Positions 16,517 to 23,505 of a stretch of DNA of 32,646 nucleotides are shown here, piece after piece. The DNA lies in assembly GCA_903929535.1 (NCBI GenBank), contig CAIYVC010000004.1, forward strand, positions 1 to 32,646, given 5' to 3'. The notes under the pieces were generated by a model. It had not been told where the DNA came from. It worked only from the letters and a program-made list of their open reading frames with translations, and searched no databases. This DNA is from an uncultured Caulobacteraceae bacterium. GTDB taxonomy: Bacteria > Pseudomonadota > Alphaproteobacteria > Caulobacterales > Caulobacteraceae. Every line of letters starts with the position of its first letter. The first letter of the stretch is position 1. A program made the translations under genes and the position numbers.

Positions 16517-17419
16517 TCAGCTTGTTGCATCGCTCCGCGCCGCTTCCGCCAGCAGCCAGTCTTCGAAGGCGGCGACGCGCGGCGGCTTGGGCCGGTCGGG
16601 GTGGAAGGCCAGATAGTAGGCGCCCGGCGTCGGGGTCTGACGCTCGAAGGGGGCGATCAGGCGGCCCGTCTGCAGGTCGTCCTCGATCAGGGCCCGCTGG
16701 GCGATCACCACCCCCAGAGCGTCGATGGCCGCCTGATAGGCGAGGGCCGCGTTGTCGAAGGTGATCGCGCCCTTGGCCTCAAGCGCCGTGACCCCGGCGC
16801 TCGCCAGCCACAGGGGCCAGTCGCGCGGGCGGTGGACGGACGACAGCAGGACGTGCCCTGACAGATCGGCGGGCTTAGCCAGCGCCGGTCCCCGCTCGAT
16901 CAGCCTAGGGCTGCAGGCCGGCAGCAGCACCTCGCCGAACAGCCGCCGGTAGCCCTCGCCGGGCGGGGCGCCGAACTCGCTGTGCACGAACACATCGACA
17001 TCCTCGCGGTCGAAGTTAGCTGGCTGGTGCGAGGTGGTGATCTGCACCTCGATGTCCGGGTGCAGCGCCTGGAAGCCGTGCAGGCGCGGGATCAGCCAGC
17101 GGATAGCGAAGGTCGGCGGCAGCTTCAGGCGAAGCACCTTTTCGCCGGCGTCGTCGCGCATGCGCCGGGTGGCCTGATCGATCTGATCCAGGGCCCCGGA
17201 CAGGGAGCGGAAATAGGCCTCGCCGCGCGGGGTCAGCTCGATGCCTCTCTGGCGGCGGAAGAACAGCTTGGCGCCCAGCCAGTCCTCCAGCACCGACACA
17301 TGCCGGCTGATGGCGCTCTGGGTCACCAGCAACTCCTGCGAGGCGCCGGTGAAGCTCAGATAACGGCCCGCAGCCTCGAAGGCGCGCACGGCGTTCAGCG
17401 GTGGAAGTTTACGGAGCAT
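16517..17419 (-). CDS. LysR-family transcriptional regulator (GcvA-like)
   Basis: A 300-residue regulator. The winged HTH (residues 1-60) has the GcvA-type start LPPLNAVRAFEAAGRYLSFT followed by LLVTQSAISRHVSVLEDWLG. A PBP2-type effector domain spans about 90-295. It is divergent from the MFS-SDR-FAH operon across 128 bases. A 32-bp LysR-box-like element begins only 7 bases upstream of its ATG, a position fitting autorepression plus control of the operon. A near-identical element precedes the leuC-like gene, so it probably controls that operon too. The inducer is presumably a pathway substrate or intermediate. The family call is secure; the regulon is inferred from the repeated element. Confidence 0.93.
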   Translation of the reverse strand: MLRKLPPLNAVRAFEAAGRYLSFTGASQELLVTQSAISRHVSVLEDWLGAKLFFRRQRGIELTPRGEAYFRSLSGALDQIDQATRRMRDDAGEKVLRLKLPPTFAIRWLIPRLHGFQALHPDIEVQITTSHQPANFDREDVDVFVHSEFGAPPGEGYRRLFGEVLLPACSPRLIERGPALAKPADLSGHVLLSSVHRPRDWPLWLASAGVTALEAKGAITFDNAALAYQAAIDALGVVIAQRALIEDDLQTGRLIAPFERQTPTPGAYYLAFHPDRPKPPRVAAFEDWLLAEAARSDATS

Positions 17420-17426
17420 GCACTGT

Positions 17427-17458
17427 CATGAGTTTTCGCGATATGTGGCATGACTTAT
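17427..17458. promoter_or_regulatory. LysR-type operator, copy 2 (LysR/MFS divergent region)
   Basis: The element starts CATGAGTTTTCGCGATAT, identical over 18 bases to copy 1 at 9908, and includes ATATGT-N6-ACTTAT (17441-17458, one mismatch in the dyad). A wider TCATG/CATGA dyad lies at 17426-17430 and 17449-17453. It stands between the divergent LysR and MFS genes, the usual place for a LysR operator. Confidence 0.72.
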
Positions 17459-17547
17459 CCAGGATTGTCACCACGGGCGGAATGGCTAGGGTGCCCGCTC
17501 TGCCGCCTTGCACTCAACGATGAGGCGCCACCGACCAGGGACGAAAC

Positions 17548-18933
17548 ATGACCGGCAGCCGATACGCGGGGGAAGTCGCCGCCAGACTGGACCGGCTGCC
17601 TTTCACGCCCACCATCTGGCGCTTCGTCTTCCTGATCTCGCTGGGCGGACTGTTCGAGATCTACGACTTGTTCATGACGGCCTACATCACGCCGGGACTG
17701 GTCAAGAGCCACCTGTTTCAGGCGACCACCACCAACTTCTTCGCCGTCGACGGGATCGGCTTCTTCGTCTTCTGTTTCTTCGCCGGCATGTGGGTCGGCT
17801 GCGCGGCCTTCGGCTTCATCGCCGACCGGATGGGGCGCCGCTCGATCTTCACCGTGTCGCTGGTCTGGTACTCGATCGCGACCCTGATCATGTCCTTCCA
17901 GAAGACCGCCGCGGGCGTCGACTTCTGGCGCTTCATCGCCGCCATCGGGGTGGGGCTGGAGCAGATCACCATCGACACTTACCTGCCCGAGCTGGTGCCG
18001 CCGCAGTTCCGCGGCCGGGCCTTCGCCTTCTACCAGTTCTTCGAATTCCTGGCCGTGCCGATCGTGGCCCTGATGGCCTGGCTGCTGGTGCCCCAGGCTC
18101 CGTTCGGCTGGGAAGGCTGGCGCTGGGTGGCGCTGCTGGGATCGGTGGGCGCCGCCGCCGCCTGGTGGCTGCGCCTGAGCCTGCCCGAGAGCCCCCGCTG
18201 GCTGGCTTTGCACGGCCATGTCGAGCAGGCCGAGGCCATCATGGTCCAGATCGAGACGGGCTGCGCCAAGGACATCGGCGGACCCCTGGCGCCGGTTCTG
18301 GACGTCAAGGACGAGGTGATCACCAAGAGCACCTTCGGCGAACTGTTCAAGGCGCCTTACGGCAAGCGCACTCTGGTGCTGTCGATCTTCAACCTGTGCC
18401 AGACCATCGCCTTCTACGGCTTCGGCTCTTGGGTGCCGACCCTGCTGATCTCCAAGGGCATCCATGTCACCACCAGCCTGATGTACGCCTTCATCATCGC
18501 GCTCGCGAACCCCATCGGGCCGCTGCTGGGCAGCCTGGTGGCCGACAAGATGGAGCGCAAATGGCAGATCGTCTGCGCGGGCCTGCTGTCGACCCTGTTC
18601 GTCACCCTGTTCGCCCTGGGCGTCAGTCCGGTGTGGGTGATCTTCTTCGGGGTCATGCTGACCCTGTCCAACAACTGGATATCCTTCGTCTTCCACGGCT
18701 ATCAGGCCGAGCAGTACCCAACCCGCATCCGCGCCCGCGCGGTGGGCTTCGTCTACAGCTGGAGCCGGGTCAGCGCGGCGGTGGCGGGGCTTCTGATCGG
18801 CTTCTTCCTGCGTGAGGGCGGGGCCATCGGCGTGGCCGGCTTCATCGGCGTGGCCATGCTGATCATGGTCGGCGTCATCGGCATCTGGGGCCCACGCACC
18901 TTGAACCGTTCGCTCGAACAGCTTTCGCACTAG
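17548..18933 (+). CDS. MFS transporter, metabolite:H+ symporter type
   Basis: A 461-residue inner-membrane carrier with about 12 hydrophobic segments. The family signature between helices 2 and 3 is visible as GFIADRMGRRSIF, PESPRWL follows helix 6, and ADKMERKW follows helix 8. The opening region (GGLFEIYDLFMTAYITPGL) matches sugar-porter-like metabolite:H+ symporters that carry organic acids. It is the first gene of an operon with an SDR (7 bases later) and an FAH-family hydrolase, and is divergent from a LysR regulator. It most likely imports the acid that the two enzymes act on. The exact substrate is unknown. Confidence 0.92.
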   Translation: MTGSRYAGEVAARLDRLPFTPTIWRFVFLISLGGLFEIYDLFMTAYITPGLVKSHLFQATTTNFFAVDGIGFFVFCFFAGMWVGCAAFGFIADRMGRRSIFTVSLVWYSIATLIMSFQKTAAGVDFWRFIAAIGVGLEQITIDTYLPELVPPQFRGRAFAFYQFFEFLAVPIVALMAWLLVPQAPFGWEGWRWVALLGSVGAAAAWWLRLSLPESPRWLALHGHVEQAEAIMVQIETGCAKDIGGPLAPVLDVKDEVITKSTFGELFKAPYGKRTLVLSIFNLCQTIAFYGFGSWVPTLLISKGIHVTTSLMYAFIIALANPIGPLLGSLVADKMERKWQIVCAGLLSTLFVTLFALGVSPVWVIFFGVMLTLSNNWISFVFHGYQAEQYPTRIRARAVGFVYSWSRVSAAVAGLLIGFFLREGGAIGVAGFIGVAMLIMVGVIGIWGPRTLNRSLEQLSH

Positions 18934-18940
18934 GATTCCC

Positions 18941-19708
18941 ATGAGCAACCGCGTCGCCGGCAAGACAGTCCTCATCACCGCAGCCGCGGCGGGCATCGGC
19001 CGCGCCACCGCCCTGATGCTGGCCCGCGAGGGCGCCAAGGTGTGGGCCACCGATGTCGACCAGGGCGCGCTGGACAGCCTCAAGGCGGAGGCCGCTGGAC
19101 TGGACCTGACCGTCGCCAAGCTCGACGTGTTGAGCGATGCGGATGTGAAGGCGATGGCCGCCCGCACTGGGCGCCTCGACGTGCTGATGAACTGCGCGGG
19201 CTACGTCTCCGCCGACACCGTCCTGACCTGCGAGGAAAAGGCCTGGGACTTCAGCTTCGACCTCAACGCCAAGGCGATGTTCCGCACCATCCGCAGCTTC
19301 CTTCCGGCCATGCTGGAGGGCGGGCAGGGCGGCTCGATCATCAATGTGGCGTCTGTGGCTTCCAGCGTGAAGGGGCTGCCCAACCGTTTCGCCTACGGCG
19401 CCTCCAAGGCCGCCGTGATCGGCTTGACCAAGGCGGTGGCCGCCGACTTCGTGACCCAGAAGATCCGCTGCAACGCCATCTGCCCGGGAACGGCGGAGTC
19501 GCCGTCTCTGCGCGCCCGCATCGCCGCTCAGGCCGCCGCCACCGGCAAGTCCGAGGACGAGGTGCGCGCCATGTTCGTCGCCCGCCAGCCTATGGGCCGC
19601 CTCGGCACGGCTGAGGAAGTAGCGTCTCTGGCTCTTTACCTCGCGTCCGACGAATCCGCCTTCACGACGGGCGCTGTCCATGTGATCGACGGCGGCCTTT
19701 CCAACTAG
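18941..19708 (+). CDS. SDR oxidoreductase, 2-keto-3-deoxy-L-fuconate dehydrogenase-like
   Basis: A 255-residue short-chain dehydrogenase of the BDH2/2-keto-3-deoxy-L-fuconate dehydrogenase group. The cofactor loop reads TAAAAGIG instead of TGxxxGIG, a hallmark of that group. Further along are ATDVD (Asp for NAD), NCAGYV, the catalytic SVASSVKG segment, YGASK with the Tyr/Lys, and RCNAICPGT. It starts 7 bases after the MFS gene and is followed by a 2,4-diketo-acid-type hydrolase. In known L-fucose/L-rhamnose oxidative pathways this pair oxidises C4 of a 2-keto-3-deoxy acid and then hydrolyses the diketo acid. The same chemistry is likely here, though the aldonate dehydratase of those routes is not in the window. 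Confidence 0.88.
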   Translation: MSNRVAGKTVLITAAAAGIGRATALMLAREGAKVWATDVDQGALDSLKAEAAGLDLTVAKLDVLSDADVKAMAARTGRLDVLMNCAGYVSADTVLTCEEKAWDFSFDLNAKAMFRTIRSFLPAMLEGGQGGSIINVASVASSVKGLPNRFAYGASKAAVIGLTKAVAADFVTQKIRCNAICPGTAESPSLRARIAAQAAATGKSEDEVRAMFVARQPMGRLGTAEEVASLALYLASDESAFTTGAVHVIDGGLSN

Positions 19709-19744
19709 GCCCGCCGGGCACCGTCTCAATCAGGAGTTAGAACC

Positions 19745-20596
19745 ATGAAGCTGGTGCGCTGGGGCGCCGCGGGCGCCGAGAAGCCCGGTGTGATCGACAA
19801 GTCGGGCGCTGTACGCGACCTCTCCGGCGTGGTCGCCGACCTGGACGCGGCGGCCCTGTCGCCCGCGGGTCTCAAGAAACTCGCCGCGGTCGATCCCGAG
19901 AGCCTGCCCAAGGCCCCCGCCGGCGCCCGTTTCGGTCCGCCCGTCGCCTTCGTTTCCAAGATCATCGCCGTGGGCCTGAACTACGCCGACCACGCGCGGG
20001 AATCCGGCAATGCGATCCCCACCGAGCCGGTGCTGTTCATGAAGGCGGTGTCTTCGCTGTCCGGCCCCAACGACGATGTCATCATTCCGCGCGGATCGGT
20101 GAAGACTGACTGGGAGGTGGAGCTGGCGGTGGTGATCGGGACCAAGGCCTCTTATGTCGACGAGAAGGACGCCCTGGACCACGTGGCCGGCTACTGCGTC
20201 GCCAATGATGTCTCGGAGCGCGAATTCCAGATCGAGCGCGGCCCGACCTGGGACAAGGGCAAGGGTTGCGACACCTTCTGCCCGCTGGGCCCCTGGCTGG
20301 TGACCAAGGACGAGATCACCGATCCGCAGGACTTGGCCATGTACCTGGACGTCAACGGCCACCGTTTCCAGGACGGCAGCACCAAGACCATGATCTTCAA
20401 CGTGGCGCACTTGGTGCACTACATCAGCCAGTTCATGACCCTGCTGCCCGGCGACGTTATCGTCACCGGGACGCCGCCCGGCGTGGGCCTGGGCAAGAAG
20501 CCGCCGATCTTCCTGAAGGCGGGCGACGTCATGGATGTCGGCATCGCGGGCCTGGGCGCTCAGCGCCAGACTACAAAGGCTTGGAAAGCCGGCTAG
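19745..20596 (+). CDS. fumarylacetoacetate hydrolase-family, 2,4-diketo-3-deoxy-L-fuconate hydrolase-like
   Basis: A 283-residue FAH-superfamily enzyme. A short N-terminal domain (MKLVRWGAAGAEKPGVIDKS) precedes the catalytic domain. It opens with GLNYADHARESG, then EPVLFMKA, the metal-binding DWEVELAVVIG, NDVSEREFQ, GPWLVTKDE and the PGDVIVTGTPPGVG turn. This sequence pattern matches 2,4-diketo-3-deoxy-L-fuconate hydrolases and ureidoglycolate-lyase-like proteins, which cleave a C-C bond of a diketo acid to give pyruvate and a small acid. CAGGAG stands 8 bases before the ATG. It is the last gene of the MFS-SDR-FAH operon, and its stop codon shares a CTAG with that of the convergent TPR gene. 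Confidence 0.9.
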   Translation: MKLVRWGAAGAEKPGVIDKSGAVRDLSGVVADLDAAALSPAGLKKLAAVDPESLPKAPAGARFGPPVAFVSKIIAVGLNYADHARESGNAIPTEPVLFMKAVSSLSGPNDDVIIPRGSVKTDWEVELAVVIGTKASYVDEKDALDHVAGYCVANDVSEREFQIERGPTWDKGKGCDTFCPLGPWLVTKDEITDPQDLAMYLDVNGHRFQDGSTKTMIFNVAHLVHYISQFMTLLPGDVIVTGTPPGVGLGKKPPIFLKAGDVMDVGIAGLGAQRQTTKAWKAG

Positions 20597-22254
20597 GCTC
20601 TGGCTGAGATCAGGGCCGAAAGCTCGTCTCTGATCTCAGCCACGACGGGGTCCCAGTCCCCGGCCTGCGATTGGCGGAACAGACGCGCGGTCGGATACCA
20701 GCGGCTGGCGCGCCCTTCCATGCCCCAACGGTGGTCTGGCTTCTTGGCCAGCATGACCCAGACCGGCTTGCCCATGCCTCCCGCCAGATGGGCGGTGGAG
20801 GTGCAGACGCTGATCACCAGGTCCAGCGTTTCGACCAGAGCCGCGGTCTGGTCGAAGTCTGTCAGAAGCGGTGAGACGTCGTGGACCACCGGCCCGGCCG
20901 CCAGCTGCTCTCGGTCCCCCTCGCGGTAACGGGGCTGCAGCGAGATGAACTGGGCGCCCAGACCATCCAGCGCGCGCAGCGCGTGCATCGGCAGGCTGCG
21001 GTTGTGGTCGTTCGCCTGGTTCGGACTGCCAGACCATGTCAGGCCGACCCGCAGCCTGCCGTCGCCCGGCAGGCGCCTGAGCCATTCCGCCGTCAGGGAC
21101 TGGGACGCGGTCAGATAGGGAACGTCGTTCGGAATGCTGTCTGCGTTGGTCCCGAACGCGAACGGGAGGGACATCATCGGGCAGTGCTGGTCGAAGGCCG
21201 GCAGGACCTTGTCGGTCAGGCGGCAGACCTGCCCGACGCCTTGGACCTGGGCGGCGAGGCCGGTCAGTTCGGGCCCGGCGCAGACGATGACCGCCGCGCC
21301 CATCCGCGCCAGCAGCGGCGCATAGCGCAGCATCTGCAGACTGTCGCCCGCGCCCTGTTCGGCATGCAGCAGGATGGTCTGGCCCGCCGTCGGGCCCTTG
21401 ATCGACCACTGCGGCTGCGGCAGCGCCCGGTAGTGCGGGGCCGTTTCCTCGGTCTTCCAGCGCCATTCCATCAAGGCCCAGCCGGTCCGGTGGTCCCCCA
21501 TCGACAGGGCCGTCGTCCCCTTGGTGGTGTAGGCCTCGGCGTAGGCGGGATCGCAGACCAGGGCCCGGTCGGCGGCCCGCATCGCCTCCTCGAAGCGGCC
21601 CGCGCCCTCCAGCAGGCTGGCGCGGATGGTATGCAGTTCGCGGTTGTCGCCGCCCAGGGCCATGGCCTGGTCGAACACCGCCAGGGCCTCGTCCGTCCGT
21701 TTCAGGCCCCAGAGGATCGTGGCGCACTGTTGCGCGAGCTTGGCGGAACCGGGTTCTGTGGCCCACGCCAGCCGGTAGGCCGCCAGGGCTTCGTCCAGCC
21801 GTGCGAGGCTCAGCAGCAGGGCGGCGCGCTGGGTCTCCGCCCGCACATGATCGGGCTTCAGCCTCAGGGCGTGGTCGAGGGCTTGCAGCGCCTCATCGGG
21901 ACGACCCAGCATGCCAAGAGCCAAGCCTCGGCCGTAAAGGGCGCCGAGGGAGTCGGTATCGAGACAGATCACGGAGTCATAGTCGCTGAGGGCATCGGCG
22001 GGACGATCCTGCGCCAGCCGCAGGTTGCCGCGGTTGCACAGGGTGTCCGTGCGCCCGGGTTCGATGGCGAGGGCCTTGTTGTAGAAGTGCAGGCCTCTCT
22101 GCAGATCGCCGCCCTGGACGCATACGGTGCCGAGGTTGTTCAGGGCGTTGGCGTGGCCGGGCTGCTCGGCAAGCACCTGCAGATAGAGCCGCTCTGCGTC
22201 CGGCAACTGGCCGGAACGGTGCGCCTCGAGCGCCAGAGCGAAGGTGTCGGTCAT
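20593..22254 (-). CDS. TPR-repeat protein with glycosyltransferase-like C-terminal domain
   Basis: A 553-residue protein. Residues 1-250 are consecutive TPR helices (LNNLGTVCVQGGDLQRGLHF, then NRGNLRLAQDRPADALSDYD). The C-terminal half is GT-B-like: LLHAEQGAGDSLQMLRYAPL near 295-315, a PMMSLPFAFG segment, VGLTWSGSPNQANDHNRSLP, and the final SVCTSTAHLAGGMGKPVWVML, which resembles the ADP-heptose/GT9-type nucleotide-binding end. Such proteins are widespread in alphaproteobacteria and are thought to modify proteins or surface glycans, but the reaction is usually unknown. It lies downstream of a small lipoprotein on the same strand and has no signal peptide, so it is probably cytoplasmic. Confidence 0.85.
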   Translation of the reverse strand: MTDTFALALEAHRSGQLPDAERLYLQVLAEQPGHANALNNLGTVCVQGGDLQRGLHFYNKALAIEPGRTDTLCNRGNLRLAQDRPADALSDYDSVICLDTDSLGALYGRGLALGMLGRPDEALQALDHALRLKPDHVRAETQRAALLLSLARLDEALAAYRLAWATEPGSAKLAQQCATILWGLKRTDEALAVFDQAMALGGDNRELHTIRASLLEGAGRFEEAMRAADRALVCDPAYAEAYTTKGTTALSMGDHRTGWALMEWRWKTEETAPHYRALPQPQWSIKGPTAGQTILLHAEQGAGDSLQMLRYAPLLARMGAAVIVCAGPELTGLAAQVQGVGQVCRLTDKVLPAFDQHCPMMSLPFAFGTNADSIPNDVPYLTASQSLTAEWLRRLPGDGRLRVGLTWSGSPNQANDHNRSLPMHALRALDGLGAQFISLQPRYREGDREQLAAGPVVHDVSPLLTDFDQTAALVETLDLVISVCTSTAHLAGGMGKPVWVMLAKKPDHRWGMEGRASRWYPTARLFRQSQAGDWDPVVAEIRDELSALISARA

Positions 22255-22282
22255 ACGGGAGCCGGCCGGCGAAGGGCCGGTC

Positions 22283-22310
22283 CCGCGACCTTAGGCGATC
22301 GGGGTCGCGG
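22283..22310 (-). promoter_or_regulatory. perfect 8-bp dyad upstream of TPR gene
   Basis: CCGCGACC and GGTCGCGG flank a 12-base spacer, 28 bases ahead of the TPR gene start and 33 bases after the lipoprotein stop. There is no T-run, so it is not a convincing intrinsic terminator. It could be an operator or an mRNA-processing hairpin between the two genes. Confidence 0.3.
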
Positions 22311-22342
22311 TAGCCAACACCGCCGCGGCCCGCTTACAGGGA

Positions 22343-22492
22343 TCAGCCCGGAGTGATGATCTTGGTGTGGCCGCCGTCGTCCGGCACGATCACGGTCGAA
22401 CCGGCGGGGGCGTAGACGGTGGTGTGATCGCTGCCGCAGGCGGCGAGGCCCAGGGTCACCAGGAACATCGAAAGCATTAGAGCGGGGCGCAT
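22343..22492 (-). CDS. small lipoprotein, 49 aa
   Basis: A short gene whose product begins MRPALMLSMFLVTLGLAACG: a positively charged start, a hydrophobic stretch and a lipobox LAAC with C19 as the lipidation site. The mature part is only about 30 residues, with a beta-rich VYAPAGSTVIVPDDGGH segment and ITPG at the end. AAGGA lies 7 bases before the ATG, which supports translation. It would be an envelope-anchored lipoprotein of unknown function, with Ser after Cys favouring the outer membrane by the usual sorting rule. It precedes the TPR/glycosyltransferase-like gene on the same strand by 88 bases. I recognise no family. Confidence 0.72.
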   Translation of the reverse strand: MRPALMLSMFLVTLGLAACGSDHTTVYAPAGSTVIVPDDGGHTKIITPG

Positions 22493-22602
22493 GGCGAGAT
22501 CCTTCAGGTTAGAGGTCTGAGGGAATAACAGCCGAGCTCAAACCCCGTTCCTAAGGCTCAGCTTTCCAAAACGCATGGGCGGCGCCGGTCTGGAAAAGCG
22601 CC

Positions 22603-22965
22603 TCAGCGGCCCTGCGGCGCGGCGGTTTCGCGGTCGAAGATGCGCTGCTGTTCGGGACTGAGGGCGGCATAGAAGGCGCCCACCGCCCGGGCGGTCTGAT
22701 CGAAGGTGTCGATGTTGGACTGCATCTGCGCCCGGATCAGGGCCAGGCGGCGCGGGGTGGTCAGGGTCGGCATCAGCATCCGCGCCTGCTGGTCGCGGGC
22801 CCGCTGCTGCGGGTTGTCGGCGATGGCGGACTGGTAGGCCAGCCAGGCCTGTTCCTGCGTCGGGGCCAGGCCCAGCGCGTCGTGCAGCCGCCCGGTGACG
22901 GGCTGGGCGTGGGCGGCTCCGGCCAAGGCCAAGCTGAGGATGACAACGGGAAAAAGCTTGAGCAT
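22603..22965 (-). CDS. Spy/CpxP-like periplasmic protein
   Basis: A 120-residue exported protein: a signal peptide (LFPVVILSLALAGAAHAQ, cleavage after AHA) followed by an all-helical body. The body has LGLAPTQEQAWLAYQSAI near residue 32 and the LSPEQQRIFDRE segment near 102, which matches the LTxxQ motif of the Spy/CpxP family. These proteins bind unfolded envelope proteins or sense metals and envelope stress. The gene is divergent from the Gly/Tyr-rich exported protein over 140 bases. The family call is fairly safe; the role as chaperone is inference. Confidence 0.75.
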   Translation of the reverse strand: MLKLFPVVILSLALAGAAHAQPVTGRLHDALGLAPTQEQAWLAYQSAIADNPQQRARDQQARMLMPTLTTPRRLALIRAQMQSNIDTFDQTARAVGAFYAALSPEQQRIFDRETAAPQGR

Positions 22966-23105
22966 GATGAAACTCCTGGCCTGCCCCCCAATCTATATAG
23001 GCCATGGAGCGGCGCGAGCGCCCAGGCGTTTCGATGCTGCGGAGTAAACGCGTTTTTGACCGGCGGCCGGCCTCGGGCGACCCTCGGCCTCTGAAGGAGG
23101 TCAAG
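22966..23105. promoter_or_regulatory. divergent promoter region, Spy-like gene / Gly-Tyr-rich gene
   Basis: The 140-base gap carries an AT-rich CTATATAG (about 22993-23000) in otherwise GC-rich DNA. It is a plausible -10 element for the leftward Spy-like gene, as it lies about 30 bases from its start. The rightward gene is preceded by a very strong ribosome site, AAGGAGG. No operator is clear. Confidence 0.35.
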
Positions 23106-23501
23106 ATGAAGAAGATCCTGATAGCCCTGACCGGAGTGGCCCTGCTGGTGGTCCCCGCCGGCGCCCTGGCCCGTCCGGGTTTCCATGGCGGATTCCACGG
23201 CGGTTTCCGTGGCGGCTACTACGGCCCGGCCTACTACGGTCCAGGAGTGGGCTTCGCCCCGGGCGCCGGCTACGCCGATCCCTGGTACTACGGGCCCGCC
23301 TACTATGGCCCGGCCTACTATGGCTACTACGGGCCCCCGGCGGTGGTTTATGGCGCGCCGAGCTACAGCGCCGCCCCGCCCGCCGGCGCTGCTCCGGCGC
23401 CTCAGGCCGCCTGCGGGCAATGGCAGTGGGACGCGCCCCACGCCCGGTACAACTGGATTCCCGGCGCCTGCCCGGCGCCGTCCACCACCCAGGTCAACTA
23501 G
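23106..23501 (+). CDS. exported Gly/Tyr-rich repeat protein
   Basis: A 131-residue protein with a signal peptide (MKKILIALTGVALLVVPAGA, cleavage near LAR). A low-complexity central region (about residues 20-80) is built of HGGFHGGFRGG and repeated YYGPAYYGP-type units. A short ordered end holds two Cys: ACGQWQWDAPHARYNWIPGAC, with W residues between them, probably forming a disulphide. I chose the ATG at 23106 because AAGGAGG is at ideal spacing and the signal peptide begins there. Similar short Gly/Tyr-rich exported proteins are common in alphaproteobacteria and have no known function. Its stop lies 4 bases from that of the convergent Rieske gene. Confidence 0.78.
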   Translation: MKKILIALTGVALLVVPAGALARPGFHGGFHGGFRGGYYGPAYYGPGVGFAPGAGYADPWYYGPAYYGPAYYGYYGPPAVVYGAPSYSAAPPAGAAPAPQAACGQWQWDAPHARYNWIPGACPAPSTTQVN

Positions 23502-23505
23502 GCCG

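Noticed and set aside
17455-19167. 570-codon minus-strand frame opposite the MFS and SDR genes
   Set aside because: An Asp/Gly/Gln/Arg-rich antisense frame with no domain. It also conflicts with the LysR/MFS operator region.
20881-22356. Long plus-strand frame opposite the TPR gene
   Set aside because: An antisense shadow; the TPR and glycosyltransferase-like motifs are on the minus strand.
22510-22602. Possible terminator after the Spy-like gene (GCTTTT...AAAGC)
   Set aside because: Only five base pairs hold, with a long loop and mismatches. It is not better than chance.
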